Positions 17,633 through 24,894 of a stretch of 64,000 nt of DNA are shown piece by piece. Each line of letters begins with the position of its first letter. The stretch's first letter is position 1. The DNA is from CTSoil-043 sp963821235. Its GTDB lineage: Bacteria; Chloroflexota; Limnocylindria; Limnocylindrales; CSP1-4. The stretch covers positions 248,001-312,000 of the forward strand of contig CAWGCS010000002.1 of the NCBI GenBank assembly GCA_963821235.1. The letters run 5' to 3'. Below the pieces are notes generated by a model that saw only the letters and a list, made by a program, of their open reading frames with translations, was not told where the DNA came from and ran no database searches. Made by a program: the position numbers and the translations under genes.

Positions 17633-17787
17633 AATTCCACCCGACCTGACGGTTCGCCGCACTTCGTGCGGGGGGAAATCGACCAAAGGCCGGTTTGGGC
17701 GATCCCCTGAGCACGAACCGCCCCCGCGGTGTCAGGCCGAGTGGCACGAGGGCCGGTTGGAGCGCGCCCGTGCCACTCGGCCTGACA
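17633..17787. mobile_element. MITE-like repeat copy A with inverted termini
   Basis: This lies in the 545-nt gap 17432-17976, which holds no convincing gene. Reading the minus strand, 17748-17676 is homologous over about 73 nt to 43141-43210. Shared blocks in order are CCACTCGGCCTGACA, GCTCAGG, CCAAACCGG and a TTT-N4-CGATT end, with near-equal spacing. The other end (17633-17650) is an inverted, slightly altered copy of the terminus (ATTCCACCCGACCTGAC). In addition TGTCAGGCCGAGTGGCACG at 17730-17748 is mirrored perfectly at 17769-17787. A small hairpin (CCGCAC-TTC-GTGCGG, 17657-17671) sits inside. No transposase is present. Confidence 0.6.
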
Positions 17788-17917
17788 TACGACGCGGGAC
17801 GCCACTCGGGGTGGAGAACGGGCCGGCCAGCGGATTGGGCCGCGGATCGGGGCCGCGATCGCGCCCCGTGGCCACGGCCGCCAGGGGCACCTGACGCGCC
17901 CGCTGCGGGCGGGAATC

Positions 17918-17956
17918 GTCGCGGCGGGCGTCCCCTGGGAGGGCGCCCGCCGCGAC
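17918..17956 (-). terminator. Hairpin after dhaK, end of the sugar operon
   Basis: A perfect 13-bp stem (17918-17930 with 17944-17956, 13-nt loop) lies 20 nt past the dhaK stop. No T-run follows. Confidence 0.6.
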
Positions 17957-17976
17957 GCGACGAGAAACGGTGTCGG

Positions 17977-18972
17977 TCAGAAGACGCGGTAGGCGACGTC
18001 TGCCGGGGCCAGGAGGAGCTCCTTGAGCTCGCTGTCCACCTTGAGGAGCGAGATGTGCGCGCCGGCCATCTCGAGCGACGTGCAGTACTCGCCGACGTAG
18101 CTGCGGAAGACCTTGATGCCCTTCGCGGCCAGCTTCTTGTGGGCGATGCCGTAGAGGAGGTAGAGCTCGCTGACCGGCGTCCCGCCCAGGCCGTTGACCA
18201 TGAGCGCGACCTCGTCGCCGTCCTTGAACGGCAGGTCGGGCACGATCGCGTTGAGGAGCACGTCCACGATCTCCGTGGCGGTGCCCATCTTGCGTCGCTC
18301 GCGGCCCGGCTCGCCGTGGATCCCGATCCCGACTTCCATCTCGCCGTCCGCGATCTCGAACAGCGGAGTGCCGCGGACGGGCGGCGTGCAGGACGAGAGG
18401 GCGATGCCCATCGTCCGGACGTTGGCGATGACCTTCTCGCCGACGCGGACGCACTCCTCGAGGGAGCCGCCCTTGTCGGCCTTGGCCGCCGCCGCCTTGA
18501 TGACGAAGAAGTTGCCGGCGACGCCGCGCCGGCCGATCGTCCAGGTCGAGTCCTTGACGGCCACGTCGTCGTTGACGAGCAGGTAGCCGATCTTCTGGCC
18601 CTCGGCCTCGCAGAGCTCCTTCGCCATCTCCCACGCGGTGCGGTCGCCCGTGTAGTTGTTGACGATGAAGAGCACGCCGGCGGGCGTGTCCATCAGCTTT
18701 GAGGTCTCGGTGACGAACTCGACGGGCGGGCCGGCGAACACGTCGCCCGGGCAGGCGGCATCAAGCATGCCGGGCCCGACGATCATGGTGTGGGCCGGCT
18801 CGTGGCCGGACCCGGACCCCTGGATGATCGAGACCCGATCCTTCTTGGGCATGTCGGCCCGGTAGATCAGGTTGTACTTCGGCTCGAACTTGAGCGTGCC
18901 CCCCGATGCCAGGGCGACGCCATCGAGGAACTCGGTGACGAACGTCTTCGGGTCGTTCAGGAACTTCCTCAC
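17977..18972 (-). CDS. dhaK: Dihydroxyacetone kinase, DhaK-type substrate-binding subunit
   Basis: The 331-aa protein is the subunit that holds the ketose substrate as a hemiaminal on His. The active-site elements are present: GSGSGHEPAH (catalytic His), NNYTGDR (catalytic Asp), NDDVAV, GRRGVAGN and GIGIHGEPG (covalent His). The GTG at 18972 overlaps the dhaL stop as GTGA and gives the normal family length; an upstream start would cut deeper into dhaL. There is no DhaM phosphotransferase subunit here, so the phosphate donor is probably ATP through DhaL. DhaK-DhaL pairs of this sort also include erythrulose kinases, so dihydroxyacetone is not assured as substrate. Confidence 0.88.
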   Translation of the reverse strand: MRKFLNDPKTFVTEFLDGVALASGGTLKFEPKYNLIYRADMPKKDRVSIIQGSGSGHEPAHTMIVGPGMLDAACPGDVFAGPPVEFVTETSKLMDTPAGVLFIVNNYTGDRTAWEMAKELCEAEGQKIGYLLVNDDVAVKDSTWTIGRRGVAGNFFVIKAAAAKADKGGSLEECVRVGEKVIANVRTMGIALSSCTPPVRGTPLFEIADGEMEVGIGIHGEPGRERRKMGTATEIVDVLLNAIVPDLPFKDGDEVALMVNGLGGTPVSELYLLYGIAHKKLAAKGIKVFRSYVGEYCTSLEMAGAHISLLKVDSELKELLLAPADVAYRVF

Positions 18973-19640
18973 GCCGTTTCTCCCTTGCCGTGCTTCTCGC
19001 GCCACGCGGCTGCAATGGCCTGGAGGATCACGCCGATCGCGGTCGCGCCGGCGTCGACGGAGCCGATGCTCCGTTCGCCCGTGTACGCGGCCCGGCCGCG
19101 CATCGCGAGCATGGACTTGGTGTCTTCGGCAGCCTTGACCGCCACGTCGGCGGCGCGCTGGAGGGCGGCCACGCCGTGGTCGCCGGCGAAGGCGGGATCG
19201 GAGATGGCCGCCTCGAGGCTGTCGGTGGCCGGGACGAGCGCGTCCAGGAGCGTCTTCTCGCCCAGGGACGCACCGCCGCGGGCCATGATCCCGGTGATCG
19301 CGGCCCGCAGCATCGCGACGACGTCCTGGGCGGTCAGCTCGACCTTGTCCCCGGCGGCTGCGCCGGCGCGGAGGAAGGCCGTGCCCCAGATCGGCCCGGA
19401 GACGCCGCCGACCTTGCCCGAGATCACGATCCCGATCTTCTTGAGCGTGGTCCCGGGTGTCGAGCGGTCGAACGAGTCGTAGTCGCTGACGACGACCTCG
19501 AACCCGTTGCGCAGCGAGAAGCCGAAGTCGCCGTCCCCGACGATCGAGTCGAGGTGGGCGAAGTACTCCGCGTTGTCGACGATCGTTGTGGCCATTGTCC
19601 GCAGGACGAGGTCGAGATCGTCGAGCGACGCCTGTGTCAT
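18969..19640 (-). CDS. dhaL: Dihydroxyacetone kinase, DhaL-type nucleotide-binding subunit
   Basis: The 223-aa product has the DhaL helical barrel motifs: the Mg-nucleotide Asp triad in DSIVGDGDFG, the loop KVGGVSGPIWG, and the C-terminal GRAAYTGERSIGSVDAGA. It carries the ATP or ADP used to phosphorylate the ketone held by DhaK. AAGGGAGGT before the ATG is one of the best ribosome binding sites in the window, so this gene is well translated within the operon. It lies 38 nt after the HAD phosphatase gene and overlaps dhaK by 4 nt. Confidence 0.88.
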   Translation of the reverse strand: MTQASLDDLDLVLRTMATTIVDNAEYFAHLDSIVGDGDFGFSLRNGFEVVVSDYDSFDRSTPGTTLKKIGIVISGKVGGVSGPIWGTAFLRAGAAAGDKVELTAQDVVAMLRAAITGIMARGGASLGEKTLLDALVPATDSLEAAISDPAFAGDHGVAALQRAADVAVKAAEDTKSMLAMRGRAAYTGERSIGSVDAGATAIGVILQAIAAAWREKHGKGETA

Positions 19641-19678
19641 CCGAACCTCCCTTCGAGCTGGGGTGGATGCCGGAGCGG

Positions 19679-20452
19679 CTACGAGGCGAGGCAGGCCTCG
19701 AGATCGGCGAGGGTCACGTAGGCGCCCGGCCGCGCGGCCGAGCGGTTGGCGATGACCGACGCCTTCTCCCCGTCCGGGTCCCCGAGGGACGAGACCACGA
19801 GGATCGCCTCGCTGAAGTCCTCCTTCTCCGTGTAGCCGTTGACGGTGACGAGACAGCGCAGGCCGGCGGCGTCAGCCGCCTCCAGCCCGTTGCGCGAGTC
19901 CTCGACGACGAGGACTTCGGCGGCCGGGACGCCGATCTTCTCGAGGGCGAGGAGGTAGATGTCGGGGGCCGGCTTCTTGTGAGCCACGACGTCGCCGGCC
20001 AGGAAGACGTCGAAGCGGGCGGCGCGCTCCGCGCCCACCGCGTACTCGAGGATGGCGTGGACAGAGGCCTCGGCCGACGTCGACGCGACGCCGAGCTTCC
20101 AGCCAGCGTCCTGGGCGGCGCTGATGACGCGCCGGATCCCGGGCCGCGGCGGGAGCTTGCCGACGGCGACCATCTCGGTGTAGATGGCCGTCTTGCGCTT
20201 GTGCCACTTGGCGATCTCGGCGGCCTGCGCCTCTGGGTCCGTGGGCAGCCCGGCGGCCGCCACGAACTCCGGGGTGAGGAGGCTCGCCATGCGCTCCTTG
20301 CCGCCGCCGATCTTCAGCCGCCGTCCGTACTCCTCCACGGACCACTGCACCGGGAGGTTGAACTCGGTGAAGGTCTGGTTGAAGGCCGGCAGGTGTCCAT
20401 GCCGCTCGGTGTCGGCCAGGACGCCGTCGCAGTCGAAGACGAGCGCGCTCAC
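19679..20452 (-). CDS. HAD-family sugar phosphatase/phosphoglucomutase-like (CbbY type)
   Basis: The 257-aa product is a HAD subfamily I hydrolase with a helical cap. Motif I is FDCDGVLADTE, motif II includes GVASTS, the motif III Lys lies in VAHKKPAPDIY, and motif IV is VVEDSRNGLEAA. The cap is of the CbbY/GPH-like length. Such enzymes remove phosphate from sugar phosphates or act as beta-phosphoglucomutase. The GTG start overlaps the aldolase stop (GTGA). In this operon it could dephosphorylate an aldolase or kinase product, or act as repair of a side product. Confidence 0.85.
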   Translation of the reverse strand: MSALVFDCDGVLADTERHGHLPAFNQTFTEFNLPVQWSVEEYGRRLKIGGGKERMASLLTPEFVAAAGLPTDPEAQAAEIAKWHKRKTAIYTEMVAVGKLPPRPGIRRVISAAQDAGWKLGVASTSAEASVHAILEYAVGAERAARFDVFLAGDVVAHKKPAPDIYLLALEKIGVPAAEVLVVEDSRNGLEAADAAGLRCLVTVNGYTEKEDFSEAILVVSSLGDPDGEKASVIANRSAARPGAYVTLADLEACLAS

Positions 20453-21303
20453 GTCCAGGCCTTTCCTTCGCTGCCGAAGAGCCGGATGTGGTACTTCGCC
20501 ATCTCCATGACGGCCGTCCGCTGGGCCGTGAAGATCTTGGGCGGGTCGTAGTCGCCCGGGTGCTCGGTCATGAAGTCGAAGCCGGACTTCATGTAGGCGA
20601 TCTTGAGGGCCGTGCTGATGTTGACCTTGGCGCAGCCCCGCCCGATCAGGTCGCTGAACTGCTCGGGGCTCATGCCGGTCCCACCGTGGAGGGCGACGGG
20701 CTTGCCGGTGGCCTCGACGATGTCGGTGACGCGCTGGGCGTCGAGCGTCGGCGCCGTCTTGTACGTCCCGTGGGCGTTGCCGATGGCGGGGGCGAAGACG
20801 TCGACGCCGGTGGCGCGGACGAAGTCGACGACGGTCTCGAGGCTCTGCACGTGCTGGGCCTCGTCGCCGGTCATCTCCTCGGTCCGCTTGAAGCCCTCGA
20901 TCTCGCCCTCGACGTCGGCGCCGTAGCGACGGGCCTCGGCGACGACCTCGATGCACTGTCGCTTGTTCTCCTCGACCGTCAGCTTGCTGGCGTCGAAGAG
21001 GACGGAGTTCCAGCCCTTGGCCAGGCAGGCGCTGATGACGTCCCGCTCGGGGCAATGGTCGAGGTGGAGGGCGACCGGCACGGAGACGCGCCTCGCGTAC
21101 TCGACCCACATGGCGTACATGGCGTCGAGCCCGGTCATCTTCACGTGCTTGACCGAGGTCTGCAGGATGACGGGTGCCTTGAGCTCCTCGGCGGCGGCGA
21201 GGACGGCTTCCATCGACAGGTCGTTGATGACGTTGATCGCCGCGACGCCGTACCGCTCGGAAAAGGCCCGGGCGAGGATCTCCCGGGTCGGGACCACTGG
21301 CAC
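20449..21303 (-). CDS. Class II (zinc) fructose-/tagatose-bisphosphate aldolase family protein
   Basis: The 284-aa product is a class II aldolase. Zinc and substrate elements are visible: HLDHC (Asp and His), EGEIEG, GNAHGTYK (Zn His), LHGGTGM (Zn His and phosphate loop) and KVNIST. The length fits the KbaY/GatY/FbaA group. The GTG at 21303 is decided by AGGAGG 7 nt upstream. It would split or make a ketose phosphate with DHAP on one side, which fits a neighbouring DHA-type kinase. The aldehyde partner is not predictable from sequence. Confidence 0.88.
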   Translation of the reverse strand: MPVVPTREILARAFSERYGVAAINVINDLSMEAVLAAAEELKAPVILQTSVKHVKMTGLDAMYAMWVEYARRVSVPVALHLDHCPERDVISACLAKGWNSVLFDASKLTVEENKRQCIEVVAEARRYGADVEGEIEGFKRTEEMTGDEAQHVQSLETVVDFVRATGVDVFAPAIGNAHGTYKTAPTLDAQRVTDIVEATGKPVALHGGTGMSPEQFSDLIGRGCAKVNISTALKIAYMKSGFDFMTEHPGDYDPPKIFTAQRTAVMEMAKYHIRLFGSEGKAWT

Positions 21304-21358
21304 GTGCGCACCTCCTTGGACTGGGACGCGACTGGTACGTGGGAACGCCCCCGGCCGC

Positions 21359-22387
21359 TCACCTCCTCCCGGCGGCGGACCGGGGTTCCCGGGGGATCGA
21401 GATCGTTGCCCCGCCCGGGCGAGCGAGGTCCGTGACGGCATGGGCGTTGCCTTCGTCGACGATGAGGACATCCACCACGCCGGCGCGGAGGACGCCGAGG
21501 ATCGCCAGCGGCTTCTCCGCCTCGCTGACCACGGCGACGACCGACTCCACGCGCCGGAGGTCCTCGATCGAGAGGGCGATGAGCCGACCGCTGTGGGGCG
21601 ACGCGATCACCTGCCCCTCGGCGTCGACGTAGTTGCCGAGGATGTCCCCGACCGCGCCCTGGCTGCGAAGCCGGGCGATCTCCTCCAGCGACAGGCAGCC
21701 GCTGCGGACCATCGTGCAGCCGTCGTCGACGCTGCCGATGCCCACCAGGGCCATGCTCGCCCGGGCGGCCGCGCCCAGGGTGTGGGCGACGGCCTCCTGC
21801 TCCAGGAGGCGATCGCGGACCTCGGCGTTCTCGACGTAGGCCGGGGCGTAGAGGCTGCGGGCGCGGCCGCCGCTGGCGCCGGCCAGGGCTTGGCAGATCT
21901 CGTTGGGGTTCGTGGGGGAGTCCATCCGTGGCGAGCCGCCCATGGCGCTGACGAACTCGCAGTCGAGGCGGCGTCGCGGCCGGAAGAAGCGGGGAACCTC
22001 GCCCGTGTCGCGCCCGTGTCCGACGGCGATCACGGTCCCGTCGCGCAGCCGCCGCTCCAGGAAGTGGGCGGCGCTGCGGGCGACCGCCTCGCGCTGGGAC
22101 TGCGGATCCGCCCGCCGGGGGGCGACGATGACGTCGGCCAGGCGGAACTCGTCGCGCAGGCGAGCCTCCAAGTCGAGGTTCAGCCAGGGGGGCGCCTCCA
22201 CGTGGATGGAGACCACGCCCGACCAGCGGGCCCGCTCGAGCAGCCGCTGCACCTTCGGGCGGGAGAGCCCGAACTCGACGGCGATCTCCGCCTGCGTGCG
22301 GTCGTCGACGTAGTAGCGGTGGGCGATCCGCGCGAGGCGCTCGAAGTCTTCGGAGCTGAGGTCGTCTGGGCCCATGGGTGCCGTCAT
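21359..22387 (-). CDS. SorC/DeoR-like sugar-binding transcriptional regulator
   Basis: The 342-aa product begins with a helix-turn-helix (RTQAEIAVEFGLSRPKVQRL) followed by the SorC sugar-binding domain. That domain includes VIAVGHGRDTGE, a GGS near 140, VGIGSVDDG, GDILGNYVDAEG and LGVLRAGVVDVLIVDEGNA. SorC regulators release DNA on binding a phosphorylated sugar intermediate. The gene is 55 nt upstream of the aldolase and read the same way, so it likely controls this operon. Start is either 22387 or the ATG at 22375; neither has a good ribosome binding site. A TACCGT (22410-22415) may be the -10. Confidence 0.85.
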   Translation of the reverse strand: MTAPMGPDDLSSEDFERLARIAHRYYVDDRTQAEIAVEFGLSRPKVQRLLERARWSGVVSIHVEAPPWLNLDLEARLRDEFRLADVIVAPRRADPQSQREAVARSAAHFLERRLRDGTVIAVGHGRDTGEVPRFFRPRRRLDCEFVSAMGGSPRMDSPTNPNEICQALAGASGGRARSLYAPAYVENAEVRDRLLEQEAVAHTLGAAARASMALVGIGSVDDGCTMVRSGCLSLEEIARLRSQGAVGDILGNYVDAEGQVIASPHSGRLIALSIEDLRRVESVVAVVSEAEKPLAILGVLRAGVVDVLIVDEGNAHAVTDLARPGGATISIPREPRSAAGRR

Positions 22388-22447
22388 GCGGGTGGGAGGC
22401 CTGGCAGGGACGGTAGCCGCGCGGGGTCGTCGGGAGCCGTCGGCCGC

Positions 22448-22479
22448 GAGCAAATGCTCACGACTGCACGCCTGCTCAC
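22448..22479 (-). promoter_or_regulatory. Candidate SorC operator
   Basis: GAGCA-AA-TGCTC (22448-22459) is a short palindrome, and its TGCTCAC half recurs 18 nt further on (22455-22461 and 22473-22479). The position, about 35-70 nt before the proposed -10, suits a regulator site. Confidence 0.4.
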
Positions 22480-22531
22480 TCTAGCAGGGCTGCAATTCGG
22501 TGACAAGCGGGTTGTGTCCGGGAATCGCAAT

Positions 22532-22573
22532 TCAGGTCGACCTGACCCCGTCACTCAACGTGACTTTCGTCAC
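22532..22573 (+). promoter_or_regulatory. Two palindromes upstream of feoAB
   Basis: TCAGGTCGACCTGA (22532-22545) is a perfect 14-bp palindrome. GTGAC-TTTC-GTCAC (22560-22573) is a second dyad 14 nt further on. Both lie 60-100 nt upstream of feoA, where an iron-responsive repressor could bind. The first does not have the spacing of a classic DtxR/IdeR box. Confidence 0.45.
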
Positions 22574-22633
22574 CTCGGCGGCGGGCCGTTGCGCACTCTC
22601 CTGGCTGGGGCCCCGCAGGGTGGAATCTGAGCC

Positions 22634-22879
22634 ATGCGCGCGTCCCCGCCCATCGCCCTCGGGCACCTCGACCTGGCCCGGCCCGCACGCGTGGTGGGCG
22701 TCCCCGCCGCCGACGCCGAGCGGCTGGCCGCCGAGGGCATCCGGCCCGGCGACGTGGTCGAGATCGAGGCACGCCTCCCCCTGGGTGGCCCGCTCGTCGT
22801 GCGCCTTGGCCGCGCCCGCGTTGCCCTTGCCCGCCGGATCGCCTCCGCCATCCTCGTCGACCCGGAGGATCCGGGATGA
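22634..22879 (+). CDS. feoA: FeoA family ferrous iron transport accessory protein
   Basis: The 81-aa product has the SH3-like FeoA pattern: LDLARPARVVGV, LAAEGIRPGDVVEIEARLPL and GPLVVRLGRARVALARRIASAILV. FeoA supports the FeoB transporter on the cytoplasmic side. The frame overlaps feoB by the 4-nt ATGA. No ribosome binding site is clear. Confidence 0.85.
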   Translation: MRASPPIALGHLDLARPARVVGVPAADAERLAAEGIRPGDVVEIEARLPLGGPLVVRLGRARVALARRIASAILVDPEDPG

Positions 22880-24840
22880 CCGGGTGCCACCTCCCGCCGA
22901 CGCCGGTCGCTGGGCTCCCCGTCGTCGCCCTCGTCGGCCGTCCCAACGTCGGCAAGTCCACCTTCCTCGCCCGCGCCAGCGGGCGCTTCGCGGAGACGAC
23001 CAACGCGCCCGGCACGACCGTCGCCAGCGAGGCCCGCGAGATCCGGACGCGGATTGGCCGGGCGCTCCTCGTGGACCTGCCCGGCGCCGGCTCGCTGGCC
23101 GACCGTCCGGTCGTGGGTCCCGCCTTCTGGCACGCGCTCCTGGCCGCCGCCCCCGACGCCATCCTCGTGGTCGCGGATGCCGGCGACGTGGCCCGTCACC
23201 TGCCGCTCGTCCTGGCCTGCCGCGACCTGGGGCTCCCCGTCGTGCTGGCCCTCAACCTCGCCGACGAGTCGGCGGCCCGCGGCATCCACGTGGATGCGGG
23301 TCGCCTCGCCCAGCTCCTGGCCGTCCCCGTCCGGCCCACGGTCGCGCGGTCCGGGACGGGCGTGGCGGCGGCCGTCTCGCTCGCGGTCGCCCGGGCGCGC
23401 CGGCGCCAGGGGGTCCGGGCCGGGACCGCCTCGCCCCGCTCCACGGCCCCGGCCTCGCTCTACGCGCCGGCTGTCGAGCGGGCCCTCGCGGAGGCCGCGG
23501 CCGCCCTCCCGACCAGCCGCCCGCTGGGCGCGGCGGCGCTGGACCCGAGCGGCCTCGGCGCGCTCGTCGCCTCGAGCGCCATCTCTCCCCGGGGGGCCGC
23601 CACGCTCCTCCTCCCGGACCTCGTCGAGCCGGAACGGCGGCGCCTGGCCGCCCGCTGGGCCGCGGAGGTGGAGGTGGTTCGGCCTGGCCGGCGTCCGTTC
23701 GCCGACCGGCTGGCGACCTGGAGCGTTCGCCCGTGGCCCGGCCTCCTCATCCTCGCCGTGATCCTCGCCGCCACCTTCGCCGTCGTCGCCTGGGTGGGCG
23801 CCGGGATGGCCGCCGTCCTCTCCGACGCGTGGGAGGCTTTCGCCTCGCCCGCGATCGCGGGGGCGGTGACCGCGCTCGTGCCGGTGCCGCCCGTCGCGTC
23901 GGCCCTGCTGTGGGGCCTCGACTCGGGGATCCTCGGCCTGCTGGCCATCGGCGTGCCCTACGTCCTGACCTTCTACCTGCTCGTCGCCGCTTTGGAGGAC
24001 TCGGGGTATCTCGCCAGCCTTGCCGTCCTGACCGACCGGCTCCTGGGCGGCCTGGGGCTCTCCGGGCGGACGGCCATCCCGCTCCTCGCCGCGACGGGCT
24101 GCAACGTGCCGGCGATCTACGGGACGCGGGTCCTGGTGACGCGTCGGGAGCGCGTGCTGGCGTCCTTCCTCGTCACGCTCGTCCCCTGCTCGGCGCGGTC
24201 GGCGGTGGTCGTGGCGGCGCTCATGCCGTTCGCCGGGCCGGTCGCCACGGCCGGTGCCTTCGCCGTCATCGTGGCGGTCACCCTGGGCGCCGGCATCGCC
24301 GCCAACGCGTTGCTGCCGGGCCGGCAGTCTCCGCTCATCCTGGAGCTGGCCCCGCTGCGCCAGCCGCTCGTCCGGCAGGTGGGCGCCAAGGCCTGGGCGC
24401 GCTTCCGGGCGTTCGTCCGGACCGCCGCCCCGGTGATGCTGGCCGGGTCCGTCGTCCTCGGCTTCCTCTACGAGGCCGGCATCCCGTGGCCGGTCAGCGC
24501 CGTCCTCGACCCGATCGTCGTCGGCTGGCTGGGGCTGCCGTCGGTCGCGGGCCTCGCCCTCGTCTTCGCCTTCCTGCGCAAGGAGCTGGCGCTCCAGCTC
24601 CTGCTCGTGCTCGCCGTGGCGACCTTCGGGGCCGGCGCGGCCAGCCTGGGCGACTTCATGACGCCGGGGCAGCTCTTCGTGTACGCGATCGTGACCTCCG
24701 TCTCGGTGCCCTGCATCGCGACCCTGGCGGCCCTGGCGGGAGAGCTCGGCTGGCGGACCGCCCTGGCGATGAGCGCGGCCACGCTGGCGCTCGCGGTCGG
24801 GATCGGCGGCCTGCTCGCGCGCCTGCTCGGCGTCGTCTAG
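22876..24840 (+). CDS. feoB: Ferrous iron transporter FeoB
   Basis: The 654-aa protein has an N-terminal GTPase domain with G1 GRPNVGKST (21-29), G3 DLPGAG and G4 NLADE, followed by a helical spacer and about 10 membrane helices. The two Gate regions are visible as GRTAIPLLAATGCNVPAIYG and LVPCSARSAVVVAALMPF, with FLRKELALQLL near the C-terminus. It imports Fe(II). It is shorter than E. coli FeoB (773 aa), mainly in loops and the lack of a FeoC-like tail. Translation is coupled to feoA. Confidence 0.92.
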   Translation: MTGCHLPPTPVAGLPVVALVGRPNVGKSTFLARASGRFAETTNAPGTTVASEAREIRTRIGRALLVDLPGAGSLADRPVVGPAFWHALLAAAPDAILVVADAGDVARHLPLVLACRDLGLPVVLALNLADESAARGIHVDAGRLAQLLAVPVRPTVARSGTGVAAAVSLAVARARRRQGVRAGTASPRSTAPASLYAPAVERALAEAAAALPTSRPLGAAALDPSGLGALVASSAISPRGAATLLLPDLVEPERRRLAARWAAEVEVVRPGRRPFADRLATWSVRPWPGLLILAVILAATFAVVAWVGAGMAAVLSDAWEAFASPAIAGAVTALVPVPPVASALLWGLDSGILGLLAIGVPYVLTFYLLVAALEDSGYLASLAVLTDRLLGGLGLSGRTAIPLLAATGCNVPAIYGTRVLVTRRERVLASFLVTLVPCSARSAVVVAALMPFAGPVATAGAFAVIVAVTLGAGIAANALLPGRQSPLILELAPLRQPLVRQVGAKAWARFRAFVRTAAPVMLAGSVVLGFLYEAGIPWPVSAVLDPIVVGWLGLPSVAGLALVFAFLRKELALQLLLVLAVATFGAGAASLGDFMTPGQLFVYAIVTSVSVPCIATLAALAGELGWRTALAMSAATLALAVGIGGLLARLLGVV

Positions 24841-24894
24841 GGCCTGGGCCCCTGTCGTCCGGATGCGAGCCGAGCCCGCGGACCGGTCGCCTGC

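Noticed and set aside
21304..21471. Upstream extension of the aldolase frame
   Set aside because: The AGGAGG site and family N-terminus fix the GTG at 21303; the extension overlaps the SorC gene.
22532..22545. feoA palindrome as a classic DtxR/IdeR box
   Set aside because: Arms AGGT and ACCT are 2 nt apart, not the 7 nt of the consensus; kept only as an unassigned dyad.
23460..23948. Antisense frames inside feoB and other membrane protein genes
   Set aside because: Low-complexity Ala/Arg/Ser composition and no start signals; typical shadows.
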